From assembly GCF_910596095.1 (NCBI RefSeq), contig NC_056546.1, positions 10,689,925-10,753,924 on the forward strand: 64,000 bases of DNA. The letters are read 5' to 3'. Below the pieces are notes generated by a model that was not told the origin of the DNA, made no database searches, and was given only the letters and a program-made list of their open reading frames with translations. The translations under genes and the position numbers were made by a program. Of this stretch, positions 33,301-46,254 are shown piece by piece. The stretch is from Thunnus maccoyii (Eukaryota; Chordata; Actinopteri; Scombriformes; Scombridae). How positions within the stretch are numbered: position 1 is the first letter of the stretch; the number at the start of each line of letters is the position of its first letter.

Positions 33301-36300
33301 GATGGCTTCTGTTTGCTGAATAGCATGAATAAAGTGTGTTGTTGCAGCATCAAACTCTTTATGGTCAGTAAACTGTTACTGTGTTATTGATGGGAGCAGT
33401 TGCAGCCACTAATATGTGATATCACTAAAACAATTTAAGACATGTTTCCTGACATTTTATGCTTTTCCCAAAGAACTTTGACTTTACATTGACCAGTTGT
33501 ACTTGTGAATTTTAAGAGAAGTCTTTAAAGAGTCAAACAAAACAGGGGGATTCATAACCAATTACGTGACTACTCTTCTTTGGCAGTAGTGCTGATAACA
33601 AAGATTTTGGCATCATTTTGCATTCCTGAAGTTTAAGTTTCAAGTGTCTGTGGTATCAAAGTATCAAAACCCTCTTCATTTAGTTTAGACACAGATATAA
33701 AAACTTTTCTGTTAATTTTAGGCTGACAGATACGACGTCCTCCCCCAGACATGTAAAAGCCACTGAATGTGACCTGAAATGAACCTGTAAAACAAAGTAA
33801 GGACACATCTGCAGCTACATCTGGCAGTAGTTATGTGTTTAAATGAGAGCAAATACTAGTGTTAATAAGCCTTTTCTAGCCAAGATTGGCTTCATGTGCT
33901 CAACCATTAAATGCTCATGAGATGTGTGTGATTAGCCATTATTGCATTACTCACTAAAATGTAAACTTATCTGCACAATTAGTGATAAAATCTTTGCCTG
34001 CTTCTGCTCTGAGGAATGTGATTTACCAGTAGGTGGCACTGCAGGAGCTTTTAATTTATCCATCTACCCTGCAACTCAGCTGCTTATTGCTTAAAATGAG
34101 ATGTCTGCTGAGGTTAAATTATTAAGAAGAAAATTATATTTTTTCATCCTTTGATTGTGATTTTGCCACAAACTCAGTTGTGAAAAAATATTTGTCGATT
34201 GTTGACAAAGTGCATTAAGTGATTATTGTGATATTTGGTACATCTTGTACGTTCTGAGAGCAAATTTAATTGAAGAGCAACCAAGTAAAAATCGTTACAA
34301 GTCAGTAAATTTGCCATTGCCTTTTACTAAAGGCTCTGTCTTTATGTATTTATTTAATGTCCAAAGCTCTGAATTCCTCAGACAGCAGGTTTAGATTACT
34401 CTTCATGGAAAATCAGCTGCAAAATTACATTCACACAGTCGCCAGGATTTGAACCATTTTTCCATGATTTCTTGGTATAATCAAATAACCACAAAGACCA
34501 AAAAAAAACTGGACTTCGATCTCTCCCTGGTGGCCTCAGAATCTAAGATAGAAGAAAAGGAGCTCACTCAGGAATCTCTGTGTTTGGGAAGCTGCTTCAG
34601 GCGATTCAGATTGTAGATTGTAAAGCTAAAGAGCTAATCGGGCCTCAGTGACCCTCCACCCTAAAACCAACTACCCTAATCTGGTTATGCAACCACCCCT
34701 ACAGACACAGGATCACCAGCAAACACCCCTGGACCTTTGGGAACGATTTCTCACATGTTAGCTCATGTCTAATGGGAAGTCAATGACCAGATTCAAATCT
34801 AATCAGATATTTCGTTTACAAGATCCTCAGCTGGCCTGATCCACCCAAATCACTGCTAAATGACTCTATACCTTATCTTATACCAAACTGCTTATCTTAT
34901 ACCAAACTACTAAGGAGCTACAGTATATTAAGTTAGAATATTGCTGGATTTTGACCCAGACTGTGCCTATTGGAGCAAATTGCCCCATACTTTCCTGAAG
35001 AAAAAAAAGAGGGCAAGAGGTTAATCTCCTGTGAAGTTAAATTATGTGAAACTTAGCCAAGGGAGCTGGAGGGATTTTCTTTATGTGGGTCAGGCTGTCT
35101 CTGAGATTAACACAGAAAAAAGAAGGGGTTACATAGGCAGTTTTTTTGTATGTGTGTGCAGTGTGTGTGAAAAGTGACAATTTGCACCCACAAACTGTTA
35201 CGAAGAATTTCGCTGGCACTCAGCAACCATCAGGAATTCCACTAGCTCTCGGTTGCATAACTGGGTCATTGAGTTACTCACCCATGAGGTCTTCCCACAG
35301 GATCCAAAGTATTTGAAGGGATTCCAGATCTACAGTATATGCAGGTGTGGATGAAGAGGGATTTTCGGGTGTGGGGGAGATGGATGGATAGGGAGATCTG
35401 ACAGACTCATCCTCATGGGTTGAGTTCCATGTGGAGGAGGCAGCAAACATCTGGTGAACACCCTCTGGAAACTAAAACATGCACACACAAACATGCAGGG
35501 TCTTGGGCAATAGAAATAAAAATTGATGATCATGTTACTGCGGTTTAAAATGAATGTTTTTCATATTTTTTTTCATTCGTGTTTAATGTGGGAGGTGTCA
35601 CAATGAGACAAAATGCAGACACAGGAACTCTTGTTATTTTTTTTGAGTTTACTGGACAGATTCTCAAGTACTGATGTAGTTTTCTGTGTTAAATTTGCAG
35701 TCCATCTAATCACATTCCTGATATACACGTTTTAGATCCATGTGTAAACTCAAGGACAATTTGTTTGTAGAAAATCTTGAAGAGGGCCAGAAGATACATT
35801 TACCTGATTGTTTACTCTCTGTTGCTAATCTCAGTATACATTAATCACGCGCTGGACCTTTCACGCAGTGAGTAGTGCTGCTATTAAAAGCAAAGAGAAT
35901 GAGTGACACTGCTGCTGCAGTTGCTGCCGTGGGAAGGTTTCCAACGCAGTTGTTTCCTCACGTATGCCCACATGCTCGTCCTCTTACAGATCTGATGACT
36001 GGATCGAGTGAAGCCTTAGTTGTCAGTTGTTGCTTTACTAAATGATTTAAGCCAAAAATGGCATGTGAGCCTGTAAAGTACGCAAGTTTTTAAAAAAGAA
36101 AAATCAATAAGGAAGATCTCTTGTCTTCACCTCTCCTTCTTATTCTTCTGTTGGTGAGTTGTCAGAACATCACCACTCCTTCCCACATTCTGCAAAACAA
36201 CCAGCTGGTTAATGCTGCTCTTTTAATGTTATTGTCTTATAAAACAAGTATTTTATATAGTAATTTCTTACAAACTACTACACTGTGAATGATTGTCTTT

Positions 36301-38600
36301 CATTGTCTATTTTGATCAAGATCCAAATAACAAATGTTTTCTGTTAACAAAATTTAGAGGATTCTGTTCTTATTAGGGATGTATTTGATAGCAGGTTCAG
36401 TGCCCATAACTCTCTACACCCCTGCTTATGTTAAATCACCTGAATTAGTAGTAGTGGTAGGGGTACAGAACCAGAAAGGAGTTGATTTTATAAATAGAGA
36501 CCTTTTTATTTGGTAATATATCCTCTCTCGCTCTCTGACCCAATATCTGGCCTTGGACTCTGACGCATGTTTTAAAGGGATTACAATCTGCTGGTTTATT
36601 TGCAGAAATCCAAAGTAACCAGCTGCCCCGCTATTTGTCGGAATCTGGACCAGTCAGACACCCCCCTGCAGCCCGTCTCTCTCTGCCAACTGCATGAATG
36701 TGCAGCGTTGAGTTGAGTTTTACTGCTGAGTGAGACGAGGGAAAAACAGACGAATGCATGCATGAATGCTGTTGTTTGGGCACCGACGTGCTGCTCAAAT
36801 GTGAGGGCATTGCCAACCATTTGTGTGAAGGTAAGTCTCTTTCTCATACATCTATGATAGAAACTAAATGATAATAGAGAGACTGCTGACACAGCCTGCC
36901 AAAAATACTGTGCCTGGGGAGGAGGTGGGGGGGATGCCCATGTTATTATTCTCTGCTATGTGCAACTCCAGATGTTTGCTTTATAGCACCAGCCGATTCT
37001 GTTTGAATGTGGAGCTCTGGCAGAAATGGTGACAAGGTCAAATGGTCACGAAGTCGCAGTGCGCTGCTTGGACGTGACAGGCGCATCACGTCTCCAACAG
37101 TGCATAGTGTTGAAAGTGCGCCAGATGATGTATGACTACAGTCCTTTGCTTATAGCTATACTTGATATGTGATATCAGTCTAATGCATGCATGCTGACTC
37201 GCAGTATCTCTCTGTAAATAATCCAGCATGCATGTTGTGATAGCTGCAAAGGAAGTTGAAAGCTGACCTCGCTTTGGACTCAAAGTTTCTGGGCCAGAGG
37301 TTGAGACTTGTGCACAGTCTGAGTTGAGACATCACAGCAGGTGATAGTGTGAGACTATAGATCCTCCTCACACACACACACACACATACTCACTTCACAG
37401 CAGGGGACAGCATGAAAGAGCTCTGAGAATAGACCCCACTGAGCTAAAAATCACTACTGTATCATGTAAACACTTGATACTATGTTCTCACCATGCACAC
37501 ACGCACACACACACACACACACACACACCATCTCTCTCCTCAGTGTGCTTGATTCAATGTTGGCGGAATGTTTGACGACCTTTTCAGTTGCTTTCTTATC
37601 AAGACAGGTGCTATTCTCACAGTGATAAGCTGCTGTGTTGTCAGTTTTCACTGCAGTAGTTTTTGGAGAACAACGGAGCTCAGCTACAGCACAGACGAAT
37701 AAAATGAACAGGCTTTGGATACATACATAGTACTTGTAAATCGGATCAGTTAATTTTTAGTTAGACTCTGCACATAAGATTTATTGACAATATGAAAAAT
37801 ATAGCCTAGAAAATAACTGGATATGTCCCAAACATTGTGCTTTTTTGTGTCTCTGATCACCTGATCCCCCATAATGACCTTGTGTCCCGAGACAACTAGA
37901 CAACTATAATTAGAAAGCTCTATCTCAAAAACCAGACCAGGGCAACAGACAGCACACAAGTATGTAGCAGGGTAATATGATGCACTGGAGTGCAACCAGG
38001 TGACTAAGACTGGTTCATCAAAAGCGTCATTATGTTTACAACCAGATGCCCTCTGGGACACGACATGAATTCTGATGAATCAGTGAGATTTGCTGAAAGG
38101 CAAAGCAAGAGCACAAAGGTCAACAAGAGTTGACTGTATTTTGCAGGGCTGCAACAATTTGTCGATTATTCTCTCAATTATCAGATGAATCGTTGAGTCG
38201 TTTCAACCAAAACTATCAAACTCTCAAGTGATGGTAGTGTTGATTGACCACAACTTTGGTCCAGATTCAAATATCTCAACAAATATTGGCTATTTATTAT
38301 CTGGTTTGACCATATTTGGCTTTTTTAAATGATTGTTTTTGTTTCCCTTACTTCTCTATTCTTTTTATTATCCCTAAAAATATACTGTCTCACTCAACAT
38401 GTGAATTTAAGCTCGTTTAAACACATTAAGTACGTTTAATCCTGAATGTATGTATGTGTGTATGTATGATCTATGTTTTATGTGTACATGTGCATTGTGA
38501 CACTGCCGGTAAGTGTGTTGTGTGATGCAGCGGCTCGGAGCCCGAGAAAAATTTCCCTTGTGGGACAATAAATTATATCTTAACTTATCTTATCTTAAAG
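33301..38600. other. Intergenic, no gene recognised
   Basis: Apart from the CTCF-type motif at 34026 I see only short chance ORFs. A perfect splice donor, GAAG/GTAAGT at 36830-36831, follows a short ORF and might belong to a non-coding transcript. Confidence 0.5.
34026..34039 (+). promoter_or_regulatory. CTCF-type motif downstream of the zinc-finger gene
   Basis: CCAGTAGGTGGCAC matches the CTCF core consensus, in the same orientation as the motif at 29106. The pair brackets the zinc-finger gene. Confidence 0.55.
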
Positions 38601-38779
38601 CCAGAGGGAGTTTCAGGTGAGCGAACTGTCAATCACAGACATCAAAGCTACTATAAGTCTTCAAATCTTATTAATGGAGCAAAAATTTCCCAAATTTAAA
38701 TTGAGACCATAATGACATTGAAAAAAATGATTAACTTAGTATTTATAGAGAGAAGTTGAGCCTTTTTAAATGGGAGTCA

Positions 38780-39425
38780 TCGTTGCCAGATATACGATAA
38801 TTATCGTATTTGTACGATAATTTTGCTCGCGTACGATGCACAATGAATAATGCCAAAAGTCCCATAATGTACGATAATTTGACCATTTTGTGACATTTAG
38901 AAGATATTATCAGTCTATCTCATTTTAATTAATTTCCTGACACGATCAGGATAGTAAAATATGGATCTTATGTCTGTGTTTACGCCTCTCTTCTCAAGTG
39001 ACATTTTTCCAGAAAAATCATGCTTGTTGTGATGATGGAAGTGACTCACTAGCACAGCTGTCATTTGCATGAGAGATAGCTTACTGCTGCTGCATCCAGG
39101 AAAAAAAAGTTAAGAAAATGTATTTATTTATTGAACAGCTATGCTTTTGTTTTCAATATTGGGACATTTTTATTTGAGTGAGTCCTGAAAGACTACCTCC
39201 TTCCACACACATATAACTACGTCAGCATTTTTTTTTTTTTTAAACGATGTGGCTAGATTTGTAGGCAGTGTCAAAAAAGTAATTGTCTCAATAAATACAT
39301 GTTTTCTGAAATTACACATTTACGCCTATTTGTTCTCTTGGTTAGTACGATAATTTTCCTCAAAATAAGATAATTTTAAGCCTCTGGTACGTACGATACT
39401 TTAACATTGCACATCTGGCAACACC
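38780..39425. mobile_element. 646-bp TIR element with ~11-bp direct flanking repeats
   Basis: Inverted ends GTTGCCAGAT and ATCTGGCAAC. AATGGGAGTCA flanks both sides (38769-38779 and 39426-39436). The subterminal parts repeat TACGATAATT many times. It is non-coding. A duplication of 9-11 bp is more like Mutator-type than hAT transposons, but the family is not identified. Confidence 0.65.
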
Positions 39426-39993
39426 AATGGGAGTCAATTAGAGCCAACATCTAGTGGCTGTTGGTGGCATTTCACCTTTGACCCCGTTTCGAGACAGCAA
39501 ATGTGTCAGATGTGTTTTTCATGTGCACGTCACACACAACAGATACACTAATGTATCTATGCAGCTGTCTGCACCGGACACAAAACTGTTTTTTGTAGCA
39601 GGCTGTAAACATGTTTATTTCTGCTGTAAAGTTGGGCGTTTTAACATGGGGGAATATAGGGATTGACTTGCTTTTGGAGCCAGCCTCAAGTGGCCATTCG
39701 AGGAACTGCAGTTTTTGTCACTTCCGCTTTGGCTTCATTTTTCAGGCCTGGAGGTTGCTGGGCTGGTATTTGGCTCTGAGCGCTTCCAACATGCAGGTGA
39801 CCTATGCTCAACACTGCACCTGAATGCCTCCAGTGTAGATACACAGACAGAGCACTGGTTGCTTCTGCTGCTCTGCTGACGGGCTGCTCACGCTTCGTTT
39901 GCTGTCTAGACATGGGGTTAAGGTACTTCCGCATTGGCTTCAACCTCAAGCTGTGCTAGTGGCCACTTGGGATGAACTGTAATAACTTGGGTG

Positions 39994-40832
39994 CAGTGGT
40001 GGAAAGTAACATTTGAAAAAGTACATTTACTCAAGTACTGTACTTAAGTGTAATTTTGAGGAACGTGTACTTTACTTGAATATTTCCATTTGGTGCTACT
40101 TTATACTTTCTACTCCACTGCATTTATTTGAAAGCTTTAGTTACTTTTCAGATGAAGATTTGACACAATGGATAATATAACAAACTTTTAAAAGACAACA
40201 CATTGTTAAAGATGAAACCAGTGGTTTCCAACCTTTTTAGATTTTAGTCGGGGTAACGTATCAGATGTGTATGAGTTGTTAACAGCTCCACCAAATACTG
40301 ATTTTTCCCTCTAAAATTCTCACATGGTTTCATTTCAATAAATGTTCAAATGATCCAATATTTCTCCAAAAATCAAAGATTAGAAAAAAAATCCAAAAAC
40401 TGAAAACAGATTTGTGTATCAGAACTTTATTTTTTATTCTTTTCTCTCCCATTCATCATCTCACAACCCCTCAGATTCATCTGGTGACCCTTTGGAGGTG
40501 CCTGACCCCTAGGTTGGGAACCACTGGACTAAACTAGCTAACTGTGTATAAAGTAGTTCAAACTAGCTCCACCTCCTGCAGCTACAACAGTAACATGCTG
40601 CTTACACACTGATCCTTCAGTATTAATAATCTAATGATATATCAGTCAGAGGGACCAAACCACTACTTTTACTGCAATACTTTAACTACATCAAGGTGCT
40701 AATACTTGTACTTTTACTCAAGTAAGAGTTTTCATGCAGTACTTTTACTTGTAATGAAGTATTTTTTTACATTGCTGTATTAGTACTTTTACTGTACTTA
40801 AGTAAAGGATCTGAGTACTTCTTCCACCCCTG
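39994..40832. mobile_element. hAT-like MITE, complete, 839 bp
   Basis: Starts CAGTGGTGGAAAGTAAC and ends GTACTTCTTCCACCCCTG, imperfect inverted repeats. Flanks CTTGGGTG (39986-39993) and CTTTGGTG (40833-40840) form an 8-bp duplication with one mismatch. Both ends are built of CTCAAGTA/TACTTAAGTA motifs. There is no ORF. The same family is at 27838-29038 and in part at 26605-26850. Confidence 0.85.
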
Positions 40833-42357
40833 CTTTGGTGATTCCCTAAGACATAAACTAAGACATTTGGCATAGCATGTTATCAGATTGATTCTGTCAA
40901 TCAACTAATCAATTAATCGCCTTATGGTTTCAGCACTAATATTTAGTATGTGTGTATTTGCGTGTGGTCTGTGTAGGTATTTAGTTTGTTTGCTGTATCA
41001 GGTTCTCACACATAAACAAGGAAGTAGAGAGAGATTTAGAGAGCTCCTATAGTTGTCTGAAAGAAAATACTGACTTAAGCATATTTGTTCAGAAAATAAG
41101 TCTTGATTCAGATCAGTTTAGTTTAAATACACTGGAATGTGGTCTAATTAACTTTCCATAAGTAAATAAGCTTAAGTTTGCTTTTACATCTTGAATAAAG
41201 CATCTCACAGTCACTCACTTACTCACACACACATACACACACGTTTGTTGAGTTTATAGGAGGCAAATTGGGGTCAGTATGGCTTTTATCAACAAATATT
41301 CATGCAGGTTTGTATTCATCACATAATCAATACAGTACATTTCACAATGAAAGAATGTGTCAGCGCTGTGTTTCTGCATGAAGAATGGAAGGGTAAGAAA
41401 ACCGTTTTTCATCAGGGGATGAGATTACATAACTTCCCCATGTTGGTTCAGGGAAACTCCTTGAAATAATCAGAAACATATGTTTGCCATTTCAGTCTTT
41501 CGAATAACGTTGGATCTTGATCTAATTTTTGCCAGTGGTTTTCTGTTGTAAACCACGTTCTGTCCACAAAGTGACAAAGTGTGTCAGACTGGAGTATCTG
41601 ACTGAGAGTGGAGCCTAAGATTCAGGCAGAACAACTTGGAACAATTTGACACAGATACACGTCTCTGCATGTCTTTAGTAGGAGGCATTCAGCCATACTA
41701 TTGTGTATCTGTTGAGTTTCTGTGGGAATATGATGTTTTTGGGTCACTGCCATTTCGCACTTGATACACCTAACATCACATAGTGTGAGAGCTGCCGTCA
41801 TATTTGGCTCGATTAAAAGCAATGTTTGACATTTTGACTTATTCAAGTTCTTGCCAAGACTTAGATGAGAAGATTGTTACCTCTCATATATGTTAGATGT
41901 TAGAAGCTGGAGCTGGAGCCTTGTTGCCATGACAAGATACCCAGGAAATCACTGCTCCCAGCCAAGAAATAGTCAGACTCATATTACCCTGTAAAAACAT
42001 ACAAACGTCTATGGATTAAACAAAGAAGATAAAATTTGTTAAGGCTGCACTCAGACTGAAATCAGCCCTGAGTTAAAACAATGCAAGGGGCTGCAGTGGT
42101 GAGGTACCAGTGAGATAATGAAATACAATCCAGGAAGTTCAGTTGGAGCTACAGATTAATGCGTTTAAAGGCTTATTACACCAAAACACCTCACAGCAGT
42201 TAGTAATACTCACAAACAGATTTTGCAACTCTGGAAAGTTATAACAGCAGCAACTGTGTTATCTTTTGTTGCGACAATTGTGAGATAGATAGACCAATAC
42301 AACATTCACGCTACAAAGTAATCCACCAAGGAGCTTGCATGCACTGTATGTGACTGG

Positions 42358-42940
42358 TCATAATCATTCCTCCTGTTCATACTGACTAATAGAAGATCCC
42401 TTCATAATTCACTTACAATGTAAGTGATGGGGGCCAAAATCCACAAACCTCCTTCTGTGCAAAAATGTATTTAAAAGTTGATCTGAAGCTAATATGAAGC
42501 TTCAACTGTCCACATGAGTCAAATCAAGTAGATATCTTTCAATGTTACAGTCTTTTTAGTCCAAAAGTTCCTCTTTTTGTTACTATACTTTCACTGCAGC
42601 TCAACAGGGAAACGCAAAGAGGAAATTAGATGCTAAAAAGGCTGCTAAAAGGCTGACAGATATCCACTTGATATGACTAACTCAGACTGCTGAAGTCTCA
42701 TATAAGGTCAGATCAACTTTTAAATGCATTTTTGCACAAAATGACTGTGTGGACACACTGTGGATTTTGGCCCCCATCACTTACATTGAAAGTGCATTTA
42801 AAGGGGATCTTTTAACAGCCAGTATGAACAGGAGGAGTGATTACAGCGAGGAAAACCTCTTTCAGTGTTCATATGGACACTTGACTGTTGTTTTAAGATA
42901 GACTTGAAAAATGTGAACCTATCCTTTAAACGCACAATAT
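42358..42940. mobile_element. Foldback MITE with long inverted arms (copy 3)
   Basis: The left part (42358 to about 42560) is the reverse complement of the right part (about 42620-42940), for example AAGTGATGGGGGCC against GGCCCCCATCACTT. The centre is the CAAAAGTTCCTCTTT to GCAAAGAGGAA palindrome. The right end is GTGAACCTATCCTTTAA. The outer ~100 bp of the left arm is missing. Confidence 0.8.
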
Positions 42941-42944
42941 GTAA

Positions 42945-43680
42945 TTTCAGCAGCTAGGGGGTCTCTCAATCAAAACAATAACAAAAGACGGAGTGTGATG
43001 ACAGTGTGAAGTAGCAAGAGATCATAGGAGTTGTTGTCTTCATTGTTAAACAACTAGCTTCTCCAGGATAGGATTACTCCAGTGTTCATCGTTAAGGATG
43101 TTTTTACTGGGAGCCGAATTATCCGCAGAGGTCTCCTCCTCTCCAAAAACAAATGTACACGCAGATTAAAATCAGTAAAAATACTGAATAAAGCTGTTTC
43201 ACCTAAAAAATCAATGTTTCTCCGACAATGTTCTGCGAGCACCGGACTTCCTGGGGGGGCTGTTAGCTGAGCTGCTGCTAATGCTGCCAACATTTGCCCA
43301 GTTTATTTCTCTGATAACTTAAGACAACAGTTTCTGTCGAACAACCACAACACCGATGCATTATCTTGTATGTGTGCAAGTTACTCTTTGGTAGATGCAA
43401 TTGTAGCGGACAAACACAACGCTGAGGCATGCATCTTGTGCACTATACTCTTTGGTAGAGGGGTCTGATGCCATAGACAGGCGACCAAATGAAACGGTCC
43501 GTTACCTTGATTAAAATTACTTTAAGGTGAACATTGGACTCCATTCGCCTCCTTCCTCGTATCTGGTTTGCTGATACTGTTGTATGTCTGTGTTGACTTA
43601 TGTGCACTGGGTATAATGGAATCACGATCAGGAGTAAGAGATTTAGGGAACTAATTGTAATTTTTCTGAACAATATTGCC
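42945..43680 (+). repeat. Probable dispersed repeat with internal tandem duplication
   Basis: Directly follows the foldback MITE. ACAACCACAACACCGATGCA...TTACTCTTTGGTAGATG (about 43340-43400) is repeated imperfectly as ACAAACACAACGCTGAGGCA...TATACTCTTTGGTAGAGG (about 43410-43462). I recall similar sequence from other teleosts, but no second copy is in this window. Confidence 0.4.
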
Positions 43681-45847
43681 CTTGCACTTCAGCTGTTCGG
43701 CCAGCTCCTGCAGACTAAGCCTTTATTAATATGTTTTTCCAAGAAAGAAATCAGATGATTTTGATACTGAGATGTATTTAGGAAATTTATGTTGTGTGAG
43801 AAGGAGCCAAGACCACACACAGAGCCTGAGTCGAGGGCTAACATTTACATGATTATGGGCACGAGCCTTTCAGGGTGATTTAGATGTCATGGCCTTATTT
43901 TCCGTACTTACTAGCACTGAATTGAACTGGCACATTTTCTCTGATGTGGGCTATCCACAGATTAATGAGATGAAACTCATCAAAGTCTGTATGAGTCACA
44001 GGATGAAAGAGTAAAAACGCTGGGACAGTTGAAAAAAAATTCCACTGATTTTATAAAACTTTATTTCTGGGTCATTGTTTAGACTGGTATAGACTTCCCA
44101 CAGTTTATGTTTTGTTTTGTTTTTTTTAGGTCTGCACAGCCACGATACTGAAGCCAGAGGAATAATATTGCTGCACTGCCTGTCATATTTGAGCCTACTG
44201 GCTAAGCCATATCCAGGAAATTGCATTTGAGTCTTCAGATTAAGTTTTAGACGTGGTTGCATTTCTGAAGAACACACACACACACACACACACAAACATC
44301 CATAGTCACTTTTTGAGGTTTGTGTTTTGATGATTCAGACAATATTACTCAACCAGGCTAGACTGCTTTATTTTCTAGACAACCACAACTTAATCAGCAT
44401 AGTTTAGTCACCTAACTTGACTGTCTTACTTTCCTCTGCACCTTCGCCTGTGTCATGACAAGCTCATCTAACATGAAGGCTGACATGTTGTAAGACCTGC
44501 GACTCTGAAACCACATGGACATGCTACAGTCTCTGCCATGTTCAGCCTAAATTATTCAAAATATTGTCTATAATACTGTCTTCAATTTAAATACTTTTTG
44601 TGGTTTGATATTCAGGCTCTTTTATCTGTTTCATATTTAATGTATCTTTATTATCAAAACAAGTTGCTATGCACATGAGAAGTCAATTCATTGATTAGTC
44701 AGTTAATAGGATTTTTTAGATATCAAACATTTTGTCCACATTAATAATGGTTTTAATCATTTTTGCAGTAAAAAAATAAGGAGGGAAAACTTCAGAATGT
44801 TCTTGCTTTTCTGTTTAATCATAAATTACTTTTGGGTTTTTTGACTGTTTGTTTAGAGAAAGTTTCTGACTAAAATCCAAAGTAGTTTTTATGTAATCTC
44901 AAAGGGATTTTCCAATGATTTAGTTCTCATTTCCATGATGTAGGACTTCAAAGAGACCTTTTTTTTTTTTAAAATGGTCAAAGTGTAAGCAGCAGAGATA
45001 TCATGACTTTTAGTCCTCAGTATGTGTCAATCTCCCAAAACACTGGATCCTACAGTTCCCATAATGCATCTCAAAGGCATCTCTCGTTAGACCCTCCCTG
45101 CCTGGTAAAAGCCCATTTCTTTCAAACTCCATGTAACATTGTTTGTAACAAAGGTTTCTGTTAAAAATATTTAGTCTCCAAGCTCAAACTGAGATGACCC
45201 TGATGACATCATTAGGATTATTTTTCATTTCCTACCTCATAAAACATTACTACCTGTTACAGATCATTGCTGCCACCAACCTTTGATAATTTTAAAATGC
45301 CTCTGCTGTACTGTGTATCACATCATCCTCATGCTTGAGGATGGTGCTTTGCTCCTCTGTTTATTGTTGGCTATAAATACCAGCCACTGTCAGGTTTCCA
45401 TCTGTAAACTGAGGTTTCACCTTTCATTGTGTTGCACACTGACCCCCGAGCCATGCAGGGACAAAATACACAACTAAAAACAGCACTGTGAAGAAAATAA
45501 AGCTGTGTCTCAAATGCAGAAATTTGACTTTAAATCAACATGTGAACCTTTTTTATATAAGAATTGAAAGTATTTATCGGTAAAAGGTCTTTAATAGAAA
45601 TATTATAGCAGCATATCAGCAGAAAAGTGAAACTGAAGTTAGTTTGTTGACCCGTTAGTTGGATTTTCATTTCAAAGTGGTGACGCTCACATTTCACATG
45701 CAGTCAGAACATGCATGTGGCAGATGCATCTTAGTTAATCATATGGATGTCACATTGCCATGCGGTCCACATGCAGCTGAAGGATCTGGTGACAGCCCCT
45801 CAATTTACTTTATTTCAGCCTGTAAAAATACAGGGTGCTTAAAAAAC

Positions 45848-46254
45848 GGAATATGGTTTGATAAAAGCATGTGAATAATGAATGACTTCTTGTTGCTTGG
45901 AGCTGTTTTCCACTAAATGTATACAAGAGAAAGATGTTTTCACTTATGTTGGCTGATTAGACCTCATGTCAGGCTTGTGTGGGTGTGTACAGACTGGTTG
46001 ACCTCCAAATCTTCTGATTTTCTTGCAATTGTTAAGGTTGGACAACTTCCATCTTTATCGTTATTTAGTGACCTTATGTAAATCCTAGCAGAGCTCCACC
46101 CACCTTCAAGCAGAGCTCTAATCAGCCAGAATAAATGAAAACACCTGAGTTGGTGTGTATGGCCTTTAATAATATGATAAGACTCTTAGCATTGGTGGAA
46201 ACAACAAGACAAGAAGTCATTCATTATTCACATGCTTTTATCAAACCATATTCC
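45848..46254. repeat. Perfect 46-bp inverted repeat with a 315-bp loop
   Basis: 45848-45893 is exactly the reverse complement of 46209-46254 (arm begins GGAATATGGTTTGATAAAAG). Similarity is partial and imperfect just inside the arms. No target duplication was recognised. Confidence 0.9.

Noticed and set aside
36596..36830. Possible exon ending at GAAG/GTAAGT
   Set aside because: No protein similarity and no partner exon recognised. A non-coding transcript cannot be excluded, so it is only mentioned in the intergenic entry.
39454..39949. ORFs of 70-87 codons on both strands
   Set aside because: The sequence looks like a dispersed teleost repeat (CAAGTGGCCA and TTGGCTTCA type motifs recur within it); no splice or domain support.
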